From assembly GCF_008806775.1 (NCBI RefSeq), contig NZ_WAEM01000002.1, positions 434,001 through 498,000 of the forward strand: 64,000 nucleotides of DNA, in the 5' to 3' direction. How positions within the stretch are numbered: position 1 is the stretch's first letter; every line of letters begins with the position of its first letter. Below are positions 8,692-17,094 of the stretch, piece by piece. Source of the DNA: Flavobacterium luteum (GTDB lineage: Bacteria > Bacteroidota > Bacteroidia > Flavobacteriales > Flavobacteriaceae). The notes under the pieces are model-generated. The model saw only the letters and a list, made by a program, of their open reading frames with translations. It ran no database searches and was not told where the DNA came from. Position numbers and translations under genes: made by a program.

Positions 8692-10575
8692 ATGGATACC
8701 AATTTAGCTTTAGTATTACTTTTAACTCCTTTACTTGGATTTCTAATCAATGTTTTCTTTGGTAAACAATTAGGAAAATCAGTTTCAGGGACTATCGGAA
8801 CGTTTACCGTTGCCATTTCGTTTGTGGTTTCGATTTATTTTTTCTTGCAAATAAACCAAACAAAACAACCAGTTACTATACATATATTCGATTGGATTAC
8901 TATTAGTAATTTTAATGTCGGGTTTGGATTGCTACTAGACCAATTGTCGATTTTATGGTTGCTTTTTGTAACTGGAATTGGATCATTGATTCATTTGTAT
9001 TCCATAAGTTATATGCATGATGATGAAAACATGCATAAATTTTTTGCTTATTTGAACTTGTTCGTGTTCTTCATGATTACTCTAGTTATTGGAAGTAACT
9101 TATTAGTAATGTTTATTGGTTGGGAAGGCGTTGGGCTTTGTTCGTATCTATTAATAGGATTTTGGCATAAAAACCAAGAGTATAATGATGCCGCTAAGAA
9201 AGCCTTCATTATGAATAGAATTGGAGATTTAGGTTTATTAATTGGAATATTTATTTTAGGAGTATTATTTTCAACCGTAGATTTTACAACTTTAAAGACT
9301 TCTATTGAAACTACTACAACTATAAATTCGTATTGGATTGGAACCGCTGCATTTGCATTGTTTATTGGAGCTTGCGGAAAATCAGCACAAATACCATTAT
9401 ATACTTGGTTGCCAGACGCTATGGCTGGTCCAACACCTGTTTCTGCTTTAATTCACGCTGCAACAATGGTTACTGCGGGAATCTTCATGGTTTCGAGATT
9501 AAATTTCCTATTCGATTTAGTACCAAATATACAAAACATTATTGCTGTAGTTGGAGCTATTACTGCATTAGTAGCGGCAACAATTGGTTTGGTTCAGAAT
9601 GATATTAAAAAAGTTTTAGCCTACTCTACCGTTTCACAATTAGGACTCATGTTTTTGGCACTAGGAGTTGGCGCCTATGAAGTAGCCATATTTCATGTCA
9701 TTACACATGCATTCTTTAAAGCTTGCTTGTTCTTAGGTTCGGGTTCAGTTATACATGCTTTACACGGAGAGCAAGACATGCGAAAAATGGGCGGATTAAA
9801 AAAGGTCATGCCAATTACTTATCTGACAATGTTAGTTTCATCATTAGCAATATCAGGAGTTCCTTTATTCTCAGGTTTTTTCTCAAAAGATGAAATATTA
9901 TTAGTTGCTTTTGAACACAGTATCCCACTTTGGATTATCGCTTCGATAGCATCAATTATGACAGCGTTTTATATGTTTAGGTTAATGTTTCTAACATTCT
10001 TTAACACCTTCAGAGGAACCGAAGAACAAAAACATCATCTGCACGAAAGTCCTAGTTTAATCACATTTCCATTAATTGTTTTGGCTATTTTAGCCACTTT
10101 TGGAGGTTTGATTAGCTTGCCAGGACACAGTTGGTTAAACGATTACCTTACTCCTGTTTTACCCAAATTAGCTGCAGCAGAGCATCATTTAGATACAACA
10201 GCGTATATTTTAATGACCATTGCAGTAATTGGAGGAATCGTAGGTATTGTCTTAGCCTATGTTAAATACAACAAACGAAATACTGTTCCAGTATCAGACG
10301 AAGCTATTATAGGTTTCTCTAAAGTTTTATACAACAAATATTATGTAGATGAGGCTTATACTGTGCTTTTTGTAAATCCTATAAATGCATTGTCACGTTT
10401 TTTTAGAGATTATATAGAAACCTTTATTTCGTCTCTTATTTTTGGATTAGGAAAAGTAACCATTGCATTAAGTGCTCAAGGCAGAAAAGTACACAACGGT
10501 AGTATTGGACTGTATCTTTTTGTTTTTGTTATTGGAATATGCGCCATTATTTCCTATTTATTTTTAGCTCAATAA
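8692..10575 (+). CDS. nuoL: NADH-quinone oxidoreductase subunit L
   Basis: NuoL (ND5) is the distal antiporter-like proton-pumping subunit of complex I and carries the long lateral helix. The 627-aa protein has about 15-16 membrane helices. It shows the antiporter core VMFIGWEGVGLCSYLLIGFW, KAFIMNRIGDLGLLIGI, QIPLYTWLPDAMAGPTPVSA, LIHAATMVTAGIFMVSR, and NDIKKVLAYSTVSQLGLM. Length is normal. It follows nuoK by 6 bases and precedes nuoM by 10. Confidence 0.97.
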   Translation: MDTNLALVLLLTPLLGFLINVFFGKQLGKSVSGTIGTFTVAISFVVSIYFFLQINQTKQPVTIHIFDWITISNFNVGFGLLLDQLSILWLLFVTGIGSLIHLYSISYMHDDENMHKFFAYLNLFVFFMITLVIGSNLLVMFIGWEGVGLCSYLLIGFWHKNQEYNDAAKKAFIMNRIGDLGLLIGIFILGVLFSTVDFTTLKTSIETTTTINSYWIGTAAFALFIGACGKSAQIPLYTWLPDAMAGPTPVSALIHAATMVTAGIFMVSRLNFLFDLVPNIQNIIAVVGAITALVAATIGLVQNDIKKVLAYSTVSQLGLMFLALGVGAYEVAIFHVITHAFFKACLFLGSGSVIHALHGEQDMRKMGGLKKVMPITYLTMLVSSLAISGVPLFSGFFSKDEILLVAFEHSIPLWIIASIASIMTAFYMFRLMFLTFFNTFRGTEEQKHHLHESPSLITFPLIVLAILATFGGLISLPGHSWLNDYLTPVLPKLAAAEHHLDTTAYILMTIAVIGGIVGIVLAYVKYNKRNTVPVSDEAIIGFSKVLYNKYYVDEAYTVLFVNPINALSRFFRDYIETFISSLIFGLGKVTIALSAQGRKVHNGSIGLYLFVFVIGICAIISYLFLAQ

Positions 10576-10585
10576 TTCTTTTATT

Positions 10586-12025
10586 ATGAATGTAACTCTT
10601 ATATTAATTTTACTTTTAGTTGGCTCATTTGCAACTTACTTAGCTGGAGACAAACTCGCTTCTAAGGTCGCTTTGTTCTTTAGTGTATTGGCTCTGGGCT
10701 CCTCTATAGTGTTATTAAATCATTTTAATGCCGGAGAGAATATTAGTTTTATAAGCCAATGGATTACTCAACCAAATATTTCTTTTGCACTAAAAGCAGA
10801 TGGTCTTTCGCTAGCGATGCTTTTATTGACAACTGTTTTAACGCCATTGATAATTTTTTCTTCATTTGGTAATGAATATAAAAACTCCAAATCGTTTTAT
10901 GCTTTAATCTTATTTATGGCATTTGCAATGGTTGGAACATTTCTTGCTGCTGACGGTTTATTGTACTATATTTTTTGGGAATTGGCATTAATACCTATAT
11001 ACTTTATTGCACTTTTGTGGGGTAATGGCGATGCCGAAGATCGTAAAAAAGCGGTTGTAAAATTCTTTATCTACACTTTAGCAGGATCATTATTTATGCT
11101 AGTGGGCTTTGTTTATTTATACCAAAAAGCAGGAAGTTTACTACTCGATGATTTGTATAAATTACAATTATCCGATGCAGAACAATTATGGATATTTTTA
11201 GGGTTCTTTTTAGCCTATGCAATTAAAATTCCGATTATACCTTTTCATACTTGGCAAGCAAAAGTGTATCAAAAAGCACCAACCGTTGGAACTATGTTGT
11301 TATCTGGAATAATGCTTAAAATGGGATTGTATAGCATTATTCGTTGGCAGTTGCCAATTGCACCATTAGCTGCAAAACAGTATCTTTTTATTTTTGTTGG
11401 ACTAGGAATTGCAGGAGTTGTTTACGGATCGATTGTTGCTTTACGCCAAAAAGATTTAAAAAAATTATTGGCTTATTCTTCGTTAGCTCACGTAGGATTA
11501 ATTGCTGCAGCAACCTATACCCTTACTCTTGATGGATTGCGAGGAGCTGTTTTGCAAATGATAGCGCATGGTTTCGTAGTAGTTGGATTATTCTTTGCAG
11601 CAGAAATCATTTTTAGAAGATATGAAACTAGAATCATTGCAGAAATGGGTGGTATTCGCACCCAATCTCCAAAATTTACTTCAATGTTTATGATATTAGT
11701 ATTGGCATCAGTAGCGTTACCATCTACTTTTAACTTTATTGGAGAATTTACTGTACTGTATAGCTTATTTCAAATAAATATTTGGTTTGCTATTTTAGGA
11801 GGAACAACAATCATTTTGGGAGCCTATTATATGTTGAAAATGTTTCAACATGTTATGTTGGGAGAAACTAATAAAAAAGTTTTTGCTGATGTTACAATCA
11901 GTGAAGCATTATCAATGATTATAATTATTGTTGTTTTATTCTTTTTTGGAATGTATCCAAAACCAATTACAGATTTGATAACACCAAGTCTAGAAAATAT
12001 CCTAACTATAATTAATAGAAATTAG
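10586..12025 (+). CDS. nuoM: NADH-quinone oxidoreductase subunit M
   Basis: NuoM (ND4) is the second antiporter-like pumping subunit. The 479-aa protein carries the conserved pattern YIFWELALIPIYFIALLWG with the pumping Glu, KFFIYTLAGSLFMLVGF, KIPIIPFHTWQAKVYQKAPT, LLSGIMLKMGLYSIIRW and KDLKKLLAYSSLAHVGLI. About 14 helices are predicted. It is followed by an inserted four-helix-bundle gene and repeats before nuoN, so the natural nuoM-nuoN junction is interrupted by 493 bases. Confidence 0.97.
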   Translation: MNVTLILILLLVGSFATYLAGDKLASKVALFFSVLALGSSIVLLNHFNAGENISFISQWITQPNISFALKADGLSLAMLLLTTVLTPLIIFSSFGNEYKNSKSFYALILFMAFAMVGTFLAADGLLYYIFWELALIPIYFIALLWGNGDAEDRKKAVVKFFIYTLAGSLFMLVGFVYLYQKAGSLLLDDLYKLQLSDAEQLWIFLGFFLAYAIKIPIIPFHTWQAKVYQKAPTVGTMLLSGIMLKMGLYSIIRWQLPIAPLAAKQYLFIFVGLGIAGVVYGSIVALRQKDLKKLLAYSSLAHVGLIAAATYTLTLDGLRGAVLQMIAHGFVVVGLFFAAEIIFRRYETRIIAEMGGIRTQSPKFTSMFMILVLASVALPSTFNFIGEFTVLYSLFQINIWFAILGGTTIILGAYYMLKMFQHVMLGETNKKVFADVTISEALSMIIIIVVLFFFGMYPKPITDLITPSLENILTIINRN

Positions 12026-12051
12026 GATTTAGGATTTTTGAATTAGGATTT
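12026..12051. repeat. Left inverted repeat flanking the inserted four-helix-bundle gene
   Basis: This 26-base segment is built of TTAGGATTT words. Its reverse complement matches the segment at 12480-12505 at 24 of 26 positions by my alignment. The pair brackets the gene at 12060-12428, and the copies are related to the repeat upstream of nuoB. Confidence 0.75.
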
Positions 12052-12059
12052 AAATAAAT

Positions 12060-12428
12060 ATGACAAAAGAAGAACTAAAAAATAGAACAAAAGAATTTGC
12101 GCTAAATGTTTTTAAGTTTTTAATGTCATTAAATAAAAGCAAAGCAGTAGATGTCGTTTCATATCAACTCTTTAAATCATCATCATCAGTTGCTGCAAAT
12201 TATCGAGCTGTATGTAGAGGAAAATCTAGTTCAGACTTTTTAAATAAACTTAAAGTAGTAGATGAAGAAGCTGACGAAAGTTTATTTTGGTTAGAATTTA
12301 TAAAAGGATTAGAAATAGAATGTGATTTAGATGAGCTTGAAAAATTAATAAAAGAAGCTGACGAATTAGTAGCTATTTTTTCAGCGGGGATAAAAACAAT
12401 AAAAGAAAAAAATAATATAAAAAATTAG
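12060..12428 (+). CDS. Four-helix-bundle protein (S23/Avd-like) inserted between nuoM and nuoN
   Basis: The 122-aa protein matches the four-helix-bundle family first named from proteins encoded in 23S rRNA intervening sequences. The same fold occurs in Avd, the accessory protein of diversity-generating retroelements. Typical features are KNRTKEFALNVFKFLMSL at the start, YQLFKSSSSVAANYRAVCRG near residue 38-57, FLNKLKVVDEEADESLFWLE, and a C-terminal helix with EADELVAIFSAG. Single copies are scattered through Bacteroidota genomes. No reverse transcriptase is visible anywhere in the window, so it is not part of a local retroelement. Its role here is unknown; the inverted repeats suggest it arrived as a small mobile unit. 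Confidence 0.85.
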   Translation: MTKEELKNRTKEFALNVFKFLMSLNKSKAVDVVSYQLFKSSSSVAANYRAVCRGKSSSDFLNKLKVVDEEADESLFWLEFIKGLEIECDLDELEKLIKEADELVAIFSAGIKTIKEKNNIKN

Positions 12429-12479
12429 GGAATTAGGTATTAAGAATTAGGGTTTTTGTAAATTATAATCCAGTTTCAC

Positions 12480-12505
12480 AAATCCTAAATCGAAAATCCT
12501 AAATC
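12480..12505. repeat. Right inverted repeat flanking the inserted four-helix-bundle gene
   Basis: AATCCTAAAT words form the partner of the repeat at 12026-12051 in inverted orientation. It lies 51 bases after the inserted gene ends and 13 bases before nuoN. Extra direct copies of AATTAGG lie between the gene and this arm (about 12424-12451). Confidence 0.75.
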
Positions 12506-12518
12506 AAAAAATCAAAAA

Positions 12519-13889
12519 ATGAATACATTAATAGCTATAACAGGATTAGGTGTTTTATGCCTTTTATTTGAAATTTTTAATATAAGAAAAGGAATTATTC
12601 CAATTACAATTATTGGATTATTAGCCATACTTGGATTAACGGTATCAGAGTTTAATACTCCAGGAAGCTTCCATCATAATATGATTGTAGTAAACAAATT
12701 TACTGTGGCTTTTTCGAGTCTTTTTATAGTGCTGACTATCTTTTTAGTAACCTTAAGCCATAATTTTTATGAAAATCATCAAACAAAACTATCCGATTAT
12801 ATTGCCATAAAAATATTTTTATTATCTGGTGCTGTTGCGATGGTTTCTTTTGGAAATTTAGCGATGTTCTTTTTAGGTATCGAAGTTTTATCAATATCCT
12901 TATACATTTTAGCGGCAAGCAATCGTTTGAGTCTTAAAAGTAATGAAGCCGGAATGAAATACTTTCTAATGGGATCTTTTGCTTCAGGAATTATATTGTT
13001 CGGTATCTGCTTGATTTATGGTGCAATGGGAACTTTTGATGTTGTGGAAATTAGCGAATTATCACAATCGGCCGAACTGCCTATTTGGTTTCCAATAGGT
13101 ATTGCAATGGTAACCATCGGAATGCTTTTCAAAATAGCTGCAGTTCCGTTTCATTTTTGGGCACCCGATGTTTATGAAGGCTCCCCAGCACTTACAACTG
13201 CAACAATGAGTACACTTGCTAAAGTGGTGGCTATGGCTACACTTTACAAATTATTAGTTGCGATGAATGCAGATGTCTCTTATTCTTTTCAAATCATCAT
13301 TGTGGTAATCTCAATTGCTTCTATGACTGTAGGAAATATTATGGCATTGCGACAAGCCAATGTAAAACGTATGCTAGCCTTTTCAGGGATTTCTCACGCT
13401 GGGTTTATGTTAATGACCTTGTTGAATTTATCCTCTTCGGCAAGTAGTTTATTGTACTATGCTACGGCATATACTCTATCAGGTATTGCTGCATTTAGTG
13501 TTCTCTTATACGTTTGTAAAAATAGAGACAATGAAGATATTGTCAACTTCCATGGATTAGGAAAAACCAATCCGTTACTAGCAGCGATACTAACAGGTGC
13601 ATTACTTTCTATGGCAGGAATTCCTATTTTCTCAGGATTTTTTGCTAAGCTAATCTTGTTTAATCAAACTATTCAAGCAGGCTATTTAGTGGTGGTAATT
13701 GCTGCAGTTATTAACTCCATTATAAGTGTGGGTTATTATTTTAAACTTATTTTGGCCATGTATACAAAAGAGCCTAACGAAACTCGAATAGGAACGCCAA
13801 CATTAATATACTTGGTTGCAATAGTAGCTATTGTTTTAAATCTCATTCTAGGACTTTTCCCTTCCTTATTATTAAATGTATTGTCATAA
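12519..13889 (+). CDS. nuoN: NADH-quinone oxidoreductase subunit N
   Basis: NuoN (ND2) is the third antiporter-like pumping subunit and the last gene of the operon. The 456-aa protein shows MFFLGIEVLSISLYILAA with the pumping Glu, GMKYFLMGSFASGIILFG, KIAAVPFHFWAPDVYEGSPA and ANVKRMLAFSGISHAGFMLM. About 14 helices are predicted. It is followed within 22 bases by a strong terminator, which closes the nuo transcript. Confidence 0.97.
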   Translation: MNTLIAITGLGVLCLLFEIFNIRKGIIPITIIGLLAILGLTVSEFNTPGSFHHNMIVVNKFTVAFSSLFIVLTIFLVTLSHNFYENHQTKLSDYIAIKIFLLSGAVAMVSFGNLAMFFLGIEVLSISLYILAASNRLSLKSNEAGMKYFLMGSFASGIILFGICLIYGAMGTFDVVEISELSQSAELPIWFPIGIAMVTIGMLFKIAAVPFHFWAPDVYEGSPALTTATMSTLAKVVAMATLYKLLVAMNADVSYSFQIIIVVISIASMTVGNIMALRQANVKRMLAFSGISHAGFMLMTLLNLSSSASSLLYYATAYTLSGIAAFSVLLYVCKNRDNEDIVNFHGLGKTNPLLAAILTGALLSMAGIPIFSGFFAKLILFNQTIQAGYLVVVIAAVINSIISVGYYFKLILAMYTKEPNETRIGTPTLIYLVAIVAIVLNLILGLFPSLLLNVLS

Positions 13890-13910
13890 AAATTTAATAA
13901 ATAAAATAAT

Positions 13911-13939
13911 AAACCATCTCACAAAAAGAGATGGTTTTT
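13911..13939 (+). terminator. Terminator of the nuo operon
   Basis: A perfect 10-bp stem, AAACCATCTC (13911-13920) with GAGATGGTTT (13928-13937), surrounds a 7-base A-rich loop and ends in a T run. It stands 22 bases after nuoN. Confidence 0.88.
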
Positions 13940-14004
13940 CGTTTTTGCATACATTTATAACTCATAAAAACAGTGTTAGATAAAAATCAAATACCATTTG
14001 AAAA

Positions 14005-14994
14005 ATGAATATAAATACTAATTCAAAAATAATTCGTTGGGGTATCTTAGGTTGTGGGAATGTTACAGAAATAAAAAGTGGTCCTGCGTACCAAAAAACA
14101 GAAGGATTTCAGGTCGTTGCTGTAATGAGAAGAGATGCTGAAAAAGCTTCCGATTATGCTAAGAGACATAACATCAATAGATTTTACACAGATGCCGATG
14201 CCTTAATAAATGACCCTGATATTGATGCCATATATATTGCTACTCCTCCTGACAGTCATAAATTTTATGGACTAAAAGTAGCTCAAGCGGGTAAGATCTG
14301 TTGTATAGAAAAGCCCCTTTCACCTAGTTATAAAGATAGTTTAGCCATTTGCGAAGCTTTTCAAGAAAAAAATATTCCGCTTTTTGTTGCTTATTACCGC
14401 CGTTCCTTACCCCGTTTCGAGCAAATAAAAAATTGGCTTTCAAATAATGATATCGGAACAGTACGACATATCCGATGGCATTTGAGTAAACCTGCGTCGC
14501 CATTAGATTTGAGTAAAGAGTACAATTGGCGCACAGATGCAACTATAGCAACTGGGGGTTATTTTGATGACTTGGCCAGCCACGGACTTGATTTATTCAC
14601 TTTTCTTTTAGGAAACATAAAAGACGTTTCGGGTATTAGTCTCAACCAACAAAATTTATATTCTGCTAAGGATGCCATAACCGCTTGTTGGGTACACGAA
14701 TCGGGAGTTACAGGTTCAGGCAGTTGGAATTTTAGCTGTAGTACTCGAGAAGATATCGTAGAAATTTTTGGAAGTAGTGGTAAAATAACATTCTCCGTTT
14801 TCAATGATGAATCTTTACTATTGCTAAACGAAAAAGGAAAAACCGAACTCTTTGTCGAAAATCCTGAAAACATACAATTGTATCATGTAGAAAATATGCG
14901 CAATCATCTTCTCGGTAAAACGATTCATCCTTCTAGCGGGCAAACTGCTACTAATACAAATTGGGTTATGGATAAAATTATTGGGAATATTTAG
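14005..14994 (+). CDS. Gfo/Idh/MocA family oxidoreductase
   Basis: The 329-aa protein is an NAD(P)-dependent dehydrogenase of the Gfo/Idh/MocA family, which usually acts on sugars, inositols or their derivatives. The N-terminal Rossmann fold starts with RWGILGCGNV (residues 11-20). IDAIYIATPPDSH follows near 70-82, and the catalytic-type EKP motif is in CCIEKPLSPSY near 98-108. The C-terminal alpha/beta domain begins near 125. No signal peptide is visible, so it is cytoplasmic. It stands alone between the nuo terminator and umuC, which gives no hint of the substrate. Confidence 0.9.
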   Translation: MNINTNSKIIRWGILGCGNVTEIKSGPAYQKTEGFQVVAVMRRDAEKASDYAKRHNINRFYTDADALINDPDIDAIYIATPPDSHKFYGLKVAQAGKICCIEKPLSPSYKDSLAICEAFQEKNIPLFVAYYRRSLPRFEQIKNWLSNNDIGTVRHIRWHLSKPASPLDLSKEYNWRTDATIATGGYFDDLASHGLDLFTFLLGNIKDVSGISLNQQNLYSAKDAITACWVHESGVTGSGSWNFSCSTREDIVEIFGSSGKITFSVFNDESLLLLNEKGKTELFVENPENIQLYHVENMRNHLLGKTIHPSSGQTATNTNWVMDKIIGNI

Positions 14995-15088
14995 ATAAAA
15001 TCATTGCTTCTATTAATTTCATTTTAATTTTTACTTATCAACAATCCAAAAAATTAACTTTTGTCATTCGGTTACATTATTAGCTATT

Positions 15089-15102
15089 CTGTAAATTTAC
15101 AG
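15089..15102. promoter_or_regulatory. Perfect 14-bp palindrome abutting the umuC start (candidate operator)
   Basis: CTGTAAATTTACAG reads the same on both strands and ends one base before the umuC ATG at 15104. It keeps the CTGT...ACAG ends of the enterobacterial LexA box but is two bases shorter (CTG-N8-CAG, not N10). The position, with no room for a ribosome-binding site between it and the start, is what a damage-response repressor site would need. The repressor that would bind it is not in this window. Confidence 0.55.
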
Positions 15103-15103
15103 G

Positions 15104-16378
15104 ATGTATGCTTTAATCGATTGTAACAATTTTTATGCTTCGTGCGAACGGGTTTTTCAGCCTCAATGTATTGGGAAACCAGTCGTTATCTTGTCTAATA
15201 ATGACGGTTGCGTCATCTCAAGAAGTAACGAAGCCAAGGCTGCTGGTGTTGCTATGGGTGCACCCGAATTTAAAATCAGAGACTTAATCAAAGAGAAAGA
15301 TATAAAAGTTTTTTCGTCCAATTATCCTTTATATGGCGATTTGAGTAATCGTGTCATGAAAACTCTTGAAAATTTTACTCCAAATCTTGAAATTTACAGC
15401 ATTGATGAAGCTTTTCTGAATTTTGACGGAATGCCTATTTTAGACTATCACAATTATGGTTTACAAATAAAGAATCGAGTACAAAAATGGGTTGGAATTC
15501 CAGTTTGTGTAGGCTTTGCTCCTACTAAAGCACTTTCGAAAGTAGCTAATAAAATCGCTAAAAAATTTCAACAACGAACACAAGGAGTCTACGTAATAGA
15601 TACTGATGAAAAACGTATCAAAGCATTGAAGTGGACCCAAATTGAAGACGTTTGGGGAATTGGTTTTCGATTACAAAAAAAAATGATTGCTCACAATATT
15701 ATTAGTGCTTACGATTTTACAAAACCACAACATGAAGCTTGGATAAGAAAAGAAATGGGAGTTCTTGGCATGCGATTGAAATATGAATTAGAAGGCAAAT
15801 CGGTTTTAGATTTAGAACCCATTCGAGAACAGAAAAAAAGTATTGCAACCACAAGAAGTTTTCCAAAACAAATTTCAGAATTTGATGATTTAAGAGAACG
15901 TGTTGCCACTTTTGCAGCAGTTTGTGCCGAAAAATTACGAAAACAAAAATCGTGTTGTCATACTATCATTGTGATGTTAGTCATTGATAAACACAAATAT
16001 GAATCTCAAAAATATTATTTCAATAAAGCCGTTACTTTGCCTTATGCAACCAATTCGACTCTAACCATTTCAAATGTAGCCATATCCATATTAAAGGATT
16101 TGTATAAAGGAAATGAGGGCGTAAAATTCAAAAAAGCAGGAGTGATAGTTACCGAGTTAATTGATGAAGACAAAAAGCAATTGCAATTGTTTGAAGAAGA
16201 AAACCCAAAACATTTAGCACTAATGAAAGCTATGGATTATCTGAACACAAAAATTGGTGACCGAAAAGTAAAATTGGGAACCCAGAATTTAAGTCTAACT
16301 TGGAATATGAAGCAAAATCATTTGTCTCCAAGATATACTACTAAATTCAATGAAATACTCGAAATAAAATGTCTATAA
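15104..16378 (+). CDS. umuC: Y-family DNA polymerase, Pol V catalytic subunit
   Basis: UmuC copies past damaged DNA as the catalytic part of DNA polymerase V. The 424-aa protein starts with the family's MYALIDCNNFYASCERVF (metal-binding Asp6) and has the second catalytic motif YSIDEAF (Asp101, Glu102). The PTKALSKVANKIAKK helix-hairpin region lies near residue 148 and the little-finger domain follows from about 240. The length is typical. The canonical N-terminus fixes the start at 15104 even though a palindrome directly precedes it. The last 10 bases overlap umuD, so the two subunits are made together; the order umuC-umuD is the reverse of that in E. coli. Confidence 0.95.
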   Translation: MYALIDCNNFYASCERVFQPQCIGKPVVILSNNDGCVISRSNEAKAAGVAMGAPEFKIRDLIKEKDIKVFSSNYPLYGDLSNRVMKTLENFTPNLEIYSIDEAFLNFDGMPILDYHNYGLQIKNRVQKWVGIPVCVGFAPTKALSKVANKIAKKFQQRTQGVYVIDTDEKRIKALKWTQIEDVWGIGFRLQKKMIAHNIISAYDFTKPQHEAWIRKEMGVLGMRLKYELEGKSVLDLEPIREQKKSIATTRSFPKQISEFDDLRERVATFAAVCAEKLRKQKSCCHTIIVMLVIDKHKYESQKYYFNKAVTLPYATNSTLTISNVAISILKDLYKGNEGVKFKKAGVIVTELIDEDKKQLQLFEEENPKHLALMKAMDYLNTKIGDRKVKLGTQNLSLTWNMKQNHLSPRYTTKFNEILEIKCL

Positions 16379-16809
16379 AAAAAAAACCTCTCTTAACTTT
16401 TTTTCGTCCTGATTTCGAAAGCGAAATCAGAATTCCTTATATAAAAGAAGGAGTTTCTGCTGGATTTCCATCGCCTGCTACAGATTTTACAGAAAACAAT
16501 ATCGATTTAAATAAAGAATTGTGTAAGAATCCGTTATCGACATTTTACATCAAAGTCAAAGGAAATTCTATGATAAATGCAGGTATAAACGATAAAGACA
16601 TTTTAATAGTTGATAAAAGTCTGGAGCCAAAAAACAACAAAATTGCGGTTTGTTTCATTGATGGAGAGTTTACCGTAAAACGAATTAATATAGAAAAAGA
16701 GGGCGTGTACCTGATGCCCGAAAATGAAAATTACCAACCCATAAAAGTAACCGATGAAAACGAGTTAGTTATATGGGGAATAGTTACTTATGTGATTAAG
16801 ACTTTGTAA
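16369..16809 (+). CDS. umuD: LexA-family Pol V accessory protein, self-cleaving
   Basis: UmuD partners UmuC after RecA-stimulated self-cleavage removes its N-terminus. The 146-aa protein has the cleavage site Ala31-Gly32 in SAGFPSPA, the nucleophile Ser67 in KGNSMIN and the general base Lys104 in FTVKRI. The spacing of 37 between Ser and Lys matches the S60/K97 pair of E. coli UmuD. It starts inside the end of umuC and is followed 7 bases later by a bidirectional terminator. It is too short and lacks a DNA-binding domain to be LexA. Confidence 0.93.
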   Translation: MSIKKKPLLTFFRPDFESEIRIPYIKEGVSAGFPSPATDFTENNIDLNKELCKNPLSTFYIKVKGNSMINAGINDKDILIVDKSLEPKNNKIAVCFIDGEFTVKRINIEKEGVYLMPENENYQPIKVTDENELVIWGIVTYVIKTL

Positions 16810-16811
16810 AC

Positions 16812-16841
16812 AAAAAAACCTCTGATTTCTCAGAGGTTTAA
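16812..16841. terminator. Bidirectional terminator after umuD
   Basis: AACCTCTGA (16817-16825) pairs perfectly with TCAGAGGTT (16830-16838) around a TTTC loop, with an A run before and T bases after. It ends directly at the left attachment repeat. Before the element inserted, it would also have served the tRNA-Leu gene from the other side. Confidence 0.8.
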
Positions 16842-16856
16842 GTACCCGAAGCCGGA
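16842..16856. other. Left attachment site (attL core)
   Basis: GTACCCGAAGCCGGA is identical to the 3' end of the tRNA-Leu gene at 26911-26925. Beyond the 15 bases the two sites diverge but stay partly similar for eight more (ATAGAAAC against GTCGAACC), so strand exchange probably lies within the identical stretch. Confidence 0.85.
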
Positions 16857-16869
16857 ATAGAAACCTCTC

Positions 16870-17028
16870 GATTTGGCAATTTTCAACACCTTTCAGAAAT
16901 AGTAAAAAAACAATACAAAATCTTAACAAATTCAATACTTAAGACCGATTATAACAACAACAAAACAATAGAATGAAATAGAATAAAATCTAATGAAATA
17001 GTAAAACGGTTTGGCAACGGTTTGGCAA
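16870..17028. repeat. Left arm-type repeats TTTGGCAA
   Basis: ATTTGGCAA occurs at 16871-16879 close to the left core. A tandem pair of ACGGTTTGGCA occurs at 17006-17016 and 17017-17027. The same GGTTTGGCAA word is repeated twice at the right end (26833-26853) in the same orientation. These fit binding sites for the integrase arm-binding domain or for the excisionase. Confidence 0.65.
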
Positions 17029-17030
17029 GT

Positions 17031-17063
17031 TTGTGAAATGTATTACAAATATTGTTATCTTTG
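17031..17063 (+). promoter_or_regulatory. Integrase promoter
   Basis: TTG (17031-17033), a 22-base spacer and TATCTTTG (17056-17063) match the Bacteroidota promoter pattern TTG-N17-23-TAnnTTTG. Transcription would start near 17070, about 25 bases before the integrase ATG. The -33 box touches the arm-type repeats, so integrase binding could repress its own gene. Confidence 0.65.
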
Positions 17064-17094
17064 AATAGTTCAAAAAAGTTCAAAAGGCAATATT

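Noticed and set aside
12060..12428. Avd-like gene as a sign of a diversity-generating retroelement
   Set aside because: No reverse transcriptase, template repeat or variable repeat pair was found anywhere in the window. Stand-alone genes of this family are common.
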